From Candidatus Hydrogenedentota bacterium (GTDB taxonomy: Bacteria > UBA8481 > J006): a stretch of 7,713 nt of DNA. Each line of letters opens with the position of its first letter. Position 1 is the stretch's first letter. The position numbers and the translations under genes were made by a program. Under the pieces are notes generated by a model. The model was not told where the DNA came from and did no database searches. It saw only the letters and a list, made by a program, of their open reading frames with translations. Below, in pieces: positions 5,920 to 7,713 of the stretch. Location: contig RFFU01000090.1 in NCBI GenBank assembly GCA_003697085.1, positions 1 through 7,713 of the forward strand. The letters run 5' to 3'.

Positions 5920-6879
5920 ATGCTGTGCTTGAGACTCGAAAGGCAGGCGTGGAAGACGGCAGTGGTTGTACTGGGGTTTCTTTTGGCCTTCGGCGCGGCA
6001 TGTGGTAGAGCGAACGAAGCCGTGCCGGCTGCGAAGCAGGCTTCGGAATCGGCCGCGGCCGTCGCGGGGGTCCCCGTCGCCGGGATGGTGACCTCGGTAA
6101 AAGGCACCGCGGAGATACTCGAAAGGGAAAACGGAACCGAGACATGGCGGGGATTAAAGGTTAAGGATTCCGTCCCGCCCGGCTCTCGCATCCGCACCAG
6201 CGACGGCCAAGTGGATATCCTTCTCGCAAAAAAGAGCGCCGTGCGTTTGAAGAAGAATTCCGAACTGATGCTCGAAAAGAACGAGGAAGTCGAGGGAAAA
6301 TCGGTCATTGATGTCAGGCTGGACCGCGGAAGAATCCTGCATCGCTTCGAAGGACAAAAGGGGGCGGTGGAATACAATCTGAAGACGGCCGTTGCGGGCG
6401 CTGTCGTGCGGGGGACGAAGTTCGACGCGGCGTACCAATCAGGGGTTGCCCGGATCCGCGTCCTTTCGGGCTCGGTCGAGGTTCGGAACGCGAAAGGCAA
6501 GGCGATGGTGGCGGCGAAGCAGGGGGTCGAGATCGAAGAGAACGAAGCGCCGCCGGCGCAGCCCGCGCGCCTGACGGACCGCGATCTGAAGGAACTGGGC
6601 GAGTGCAATCTGCTCAATCTCGCCGTGGCGATCAAGAAGGCACGAAAGGTCGCCTCGATCGCCGAGATGCGTAATCTCACAAATGCCCTCGACCTCTTTA
6701 TGGCGATGCACGGACGTTATCCCAAGACCCTCAAGGATGCCGGCATCGCCCAATTCCGAGACCAGTGGGATCGGCCCTACCGATACACGGTGTCTCCGGA
6801 CGGGCGGGACTACACGCTCAAGAGCGACGGGCCGGACCAGCGCCCGAACACGGAGGACGACATCGTCCTCAAGCACTGA
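5920..6879 (+). CDS. Exported FecR-domain protein with C-terminal GspG-type pseudopilin core
   Basis: Protein of 319 residues with unknown cellular role. An N-terminal export signal is visible: basic start, hydrophobic 13-27, then AACG with Cys28. The residue three before the Cys is Gly, so the lipobox is imperfect and lipidation uncertain. Residues 29-54 are an Ala-rich linker. Residues 55-204 form a FecR domain: VTSVKGTAEIL, then VPPGSRIRTSDGQVDILL (85-102), VIDVRLDRGRI (129-139), VAGAVVRGTKFDAAY (158-172) and VLSGSVEV (181-188). A charged, probably helical stretch (219-258) leads into the soluble core of a type II secretion major pseudopilin (about 245-319): LTNALDLFMAMHGRYP, WDRPYRY (283-289), YTLKSDGPD (298-306) and TEDDIV (311-316), the last two covering the calcium-binding end of GspG. 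The pilin prepilin-peptidase site and membrane helix are absent. The start has the strong ribosome site AGGAGGAGGAG 7 bases upstream. It is transcribed alone. FecR is most likely a ligand- or partner-binding beta domain here; no sigma factor lies nearby. Confidence 0.88.
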   Translation: MLCLRLERQAWKTAVVVLGFLLAFGAACGRANEAVPAAKQASESAAAVAGVPVAGMVTSVKGTAEILERENGTETWRGLKVKDSVPPGSRIRTSDGQVDILLAKKSAVRLKKNSELMLEKNEEVEGKSVIDVRLDRGRILHRFEGQKGAVEYNLKTAVAGAVVRGTKFDAAYQSGVARIRVLSGSVEVRNAKGKAMVAAKQGVEIEENEAPPAQPARLTDRDLKELGECNLLNLAVAIKKARKVASIAEMRNLTNALDLFMAMHGRYPKTLKDAGIAQFRDQWDRPYRYTVSPDGRDYTLKSDGPDQRPNTEDDIVLKH

Positions 6880-6937
6880 GGAACCGTCACTCCTCCCCGG
6901 CGGGACATCCGCGATCGGCGCGGAAAGACTCACGAAC

Positions 6938-6954
6938 GCCGAAGGCGGTTCGGC
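6938..6954 (+). repeat. GC-rich hairpin after the FecR-GspG gene
   Basis: GCCGAA, five bases (GGCGG), then TTCGGC. A competing fold uses GAACGCC (6934-6940) with GGCGGTTC (6944-6951) and one bulge. No T-run follows, so it is not a complete terminator by itself; it may protect or stabilise the 3' end. Confidence 0.4.
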
Positions 6955-6963
6955 ACTCAAGCC

Positions 6964-6979
6964 CCCGGCATCCGGGTTT
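6964..6979 (+). terminator. Possible intrinsic terminator of the FecR-GspG gene
   Basis: CCCGG-CAT-CCGGG is a perfect five-pair GC stem with a three-base loop, directly followed by TTTCGT, 85 bases after the stop codon. The stem is short and the T-run weak, so this is a modest candidate. Confidence 0.4.
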
Positions 6980-7010
6980 CGTCCGTTCAACCCGCCTCCG
7001 TTACAAAAGG

Positions 7011-7057
7011 TTGTTTCTTCGTTCTTCTCCGTTTAACATTTCTCTTGTCGAAAGAGA
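7011..7057 (+). promoter_or_regulatory. Weak candidate promoter with adjoining dyad, upstream of the DUF2225-type gene
   Basis: TTGTTT (7011-7016) and TAACAT (7034-7039) are spaced by 17 bases. The inverted repeat TCTCTT-N5-AAGAGA (7041-7057) begins two bases after the -10 box, over the expected start of transcription, where a repressor would bind. The hexamers match consensus poorly, so this is tentative. Confidence 0.3.
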
Positions 7058-7147
7058 TTTGCCGTCACGAGGTTGCGGGTTGACAAGTGATTCCCGAACC
7101 GGCAAGCGTTTTTTTTCGCGGGTGACCGACGAGCGAAAGACAAAAGG

Positions 7148-7160
7148 CGGTGAATCACCG
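7148..7160 (+). repeat. Dyad CGGTGA-A-TCACCG in the DUF2225-type leader
   Basis: A perfect 13-base interrupted palindrome whose end is 31 bases before the GTG start at 7192. As RNA it would fold as CGGUG-AAU-CACCG. It may be an operator or a leader hairpin; chance cannot be excluded. Confidence 0.35.
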
Positions 7161-7191
7161 GAAAGAAAGATAGGAGAAACGGACGGAGATA

Positions 7192-7713
7192 GTGACGAAG
7201 AAGACGGTTTGGCTTTATTCTCAGGAGAACACCTGCCCGCTCTGCGGCACCCGATTTCCTTCCGAGAAGGTGCTTTCGCGGAAGATCGCTCCGCGAGCGA
7301 TCGGAGAAGGTTTGCGGAACATCTACGACGAGAACGCCGACCATCCGGACCCGATTCTCTACTCGATCACCGTCTGTCCGAAGTGCCTATTCTCGGCTTT
7401 CGAGGCGGATTTCGCCCGCGCGACGATCAATTCCGCCGGTTTCAAGAACGCCTCCTCCGAATCGCGTTCCGTCCTCGCGGCGTTATCGCTTCTGCCCGGC
7501 CATTTTCTTGAACCGCGCACGGTCTTGACCGGTCTTGCGTCATACTTTCTGGCCTCCCTTTGGTATCAACATCGGGAAAAGTTCCCGATCCGCAATCTCC
7601 GGCGGGCCATGAGTGCCTACCGCCGGGTATGGTTTCTCGATCCCGCTGGAAGGCTCGGAGCCGATCCCTCATTGCAGGACATCCCAGAAACGGACCGCGC
7701 CCGGTACAGGCTC
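7192..7713 (+). CDS. DUF2225-type zinc-ribbon protein, 3' end outside window
   Basis: The frame is open from GTG at 7192 to the last base, giving the first 174 residues. An in-frame TAG at 7171-7173 leaves this GTG as the only usable upstream start. The ribosome site is unusual: GGAG at 7185-7188 is only three bases away, while AGGAG at 7172-7176 is 15 bases away. Two CxxC pairs, TCPLCG (Cys15, Cys18) and VCPKC (Cys62, Cys65), are spaced as in DUF2225 proteins, with the typical ILYSITVCPKCLFSAFEADF context (55-74). They probably bind one zinc ion. After this the chain appears helical (about 92-150), with SAYRRVWFLDPAG (141-153) resembling a TPR-like repeat, which is usual for the family. There is no signal peptide, so it is likely cytoplasmic. 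The molecular function of the family is not established. Confidence 0.82.
   Translation, partial: MTKKTVWLYSQENTCPLCGTRFPSEKVLSRKIAPRAIGEGLRNIYDENADHPDPILYSITVCPKCLFSAFEADFARATINSAGFKNASSESRSVLAALSLLPGHFLEPRTVLTGLASYFLASLWYQHREKFPIRNLRRAMSAYRRVWFLDPAGRLGADPSLQDIPETDRARYRL

Larger units (their letters stand above)
6880..7191. other. 312-base intergenic region with hairpins and possible promoter, no gene seen
   Basis: No convincing gene is present. An open frame crossing this region on the plus strand is out of frame with both flanking genes and encodes a low-complexity arginine-rich product. The region carries hairpins at 6938-6954 and 6964-6976, a weak promoter-like pair at 7011-7039 next to a dyad at 7041-7057, a run of eight T (7109-7116) and a dyad at 7148-7160. 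I see no tRNA or known riboswitch. Confidence 0.6.

Noticed and set aside
5880-6680. 266-codon minus-strand open frame opposite the FecR-GspG gene
   Set aside because: It is antisense to a frame with clear FecR and GspG patterns; its Ser/Arg/Phe-rich product is what an antisense shadow gives.
7080-7085. TTGACA on the plus strand as a -35 box for the DUF2225-type gene
   Set aside because: No -10-like hexamer lies 16-18 bases downstream, where the sequence reads GCAAGCGT.
6765-7511. 248-codon plus-strand open frame crossing from the FecR-GspG gene into the DUF2225-type gene
   Set aside because: It is out of frame with both real genes, and its product is Arg/Ser-rich without recognisable motifs.

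Overview
The window is a GC-rich piece of bacterial chromosome with four complete, confidently supported protein families plus two edge fragments. Lipoprotein-type signal peptides, a GspG-type pseudopilin domain and a FecR-type domain suggest a Gram-negative (diderm) bacterium, probably an uncultured or little-studied lineage. The sequence alone does not fix the phylum. No rRNA, tRNA, CRISPR array, insertion sequence or phage gene was seen.

Layout, left to right. Positions 1-180 (+) hold the C-terminal end of an unrecognised protein. It converges on, and overlaps by 69 bases, a large YfhO-type polytopic membrane protein on the minus strand (112-2364). A 243-base divergent intergenic region (2365-2607) holds a candidate sigma70-type promoter firing rightward and an inverted repeat in the leftward leader. 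Next comes a rightward three-gene carbohydrate ABC importer operon: lipoprotein substrate-binding protein (2608-4023), MalF-like permease (4034-4906) and MalG-like permease (4903-5727). The genes are 10 bases apart and then overlap by 4, so they are almost certainly co-transcribed and possibly translationally coupled. No ATPase gene is present in the window, so the nucleotide-binding subunit must be encoded elsewhere or be shared.

The 192-base gap at 5728-5919 carries two inverted repeats, a perfect TATAAT box and a long purine-rich leader. It leads into a 319-residue exported protein (5920-6879) that joins a FecR domain to the C-terminal core of a type II secretion major pseudopilin, without the pilin membrane helix. 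A 312-base intergenic region (6880-7191) with several hairpins and a possible terminator and promoter separates it from a DUF2225-type zinc-ribbon protein (7192 to the window end, truncated).

Functionally, the importer probably brings in a maltose/trehalose-like oligosaccharide. The YfhO protein probably modifies cell-envelope glycopolymers, and its divergent placement beside the importer is suggestive but not proof of a shared role. The FecR-GspG fusion is the most unusual item. I did not find a clear new multi-gene system such as a defence island or biosynthetic cluster; most of the window looks like ordinary chromosomal content.
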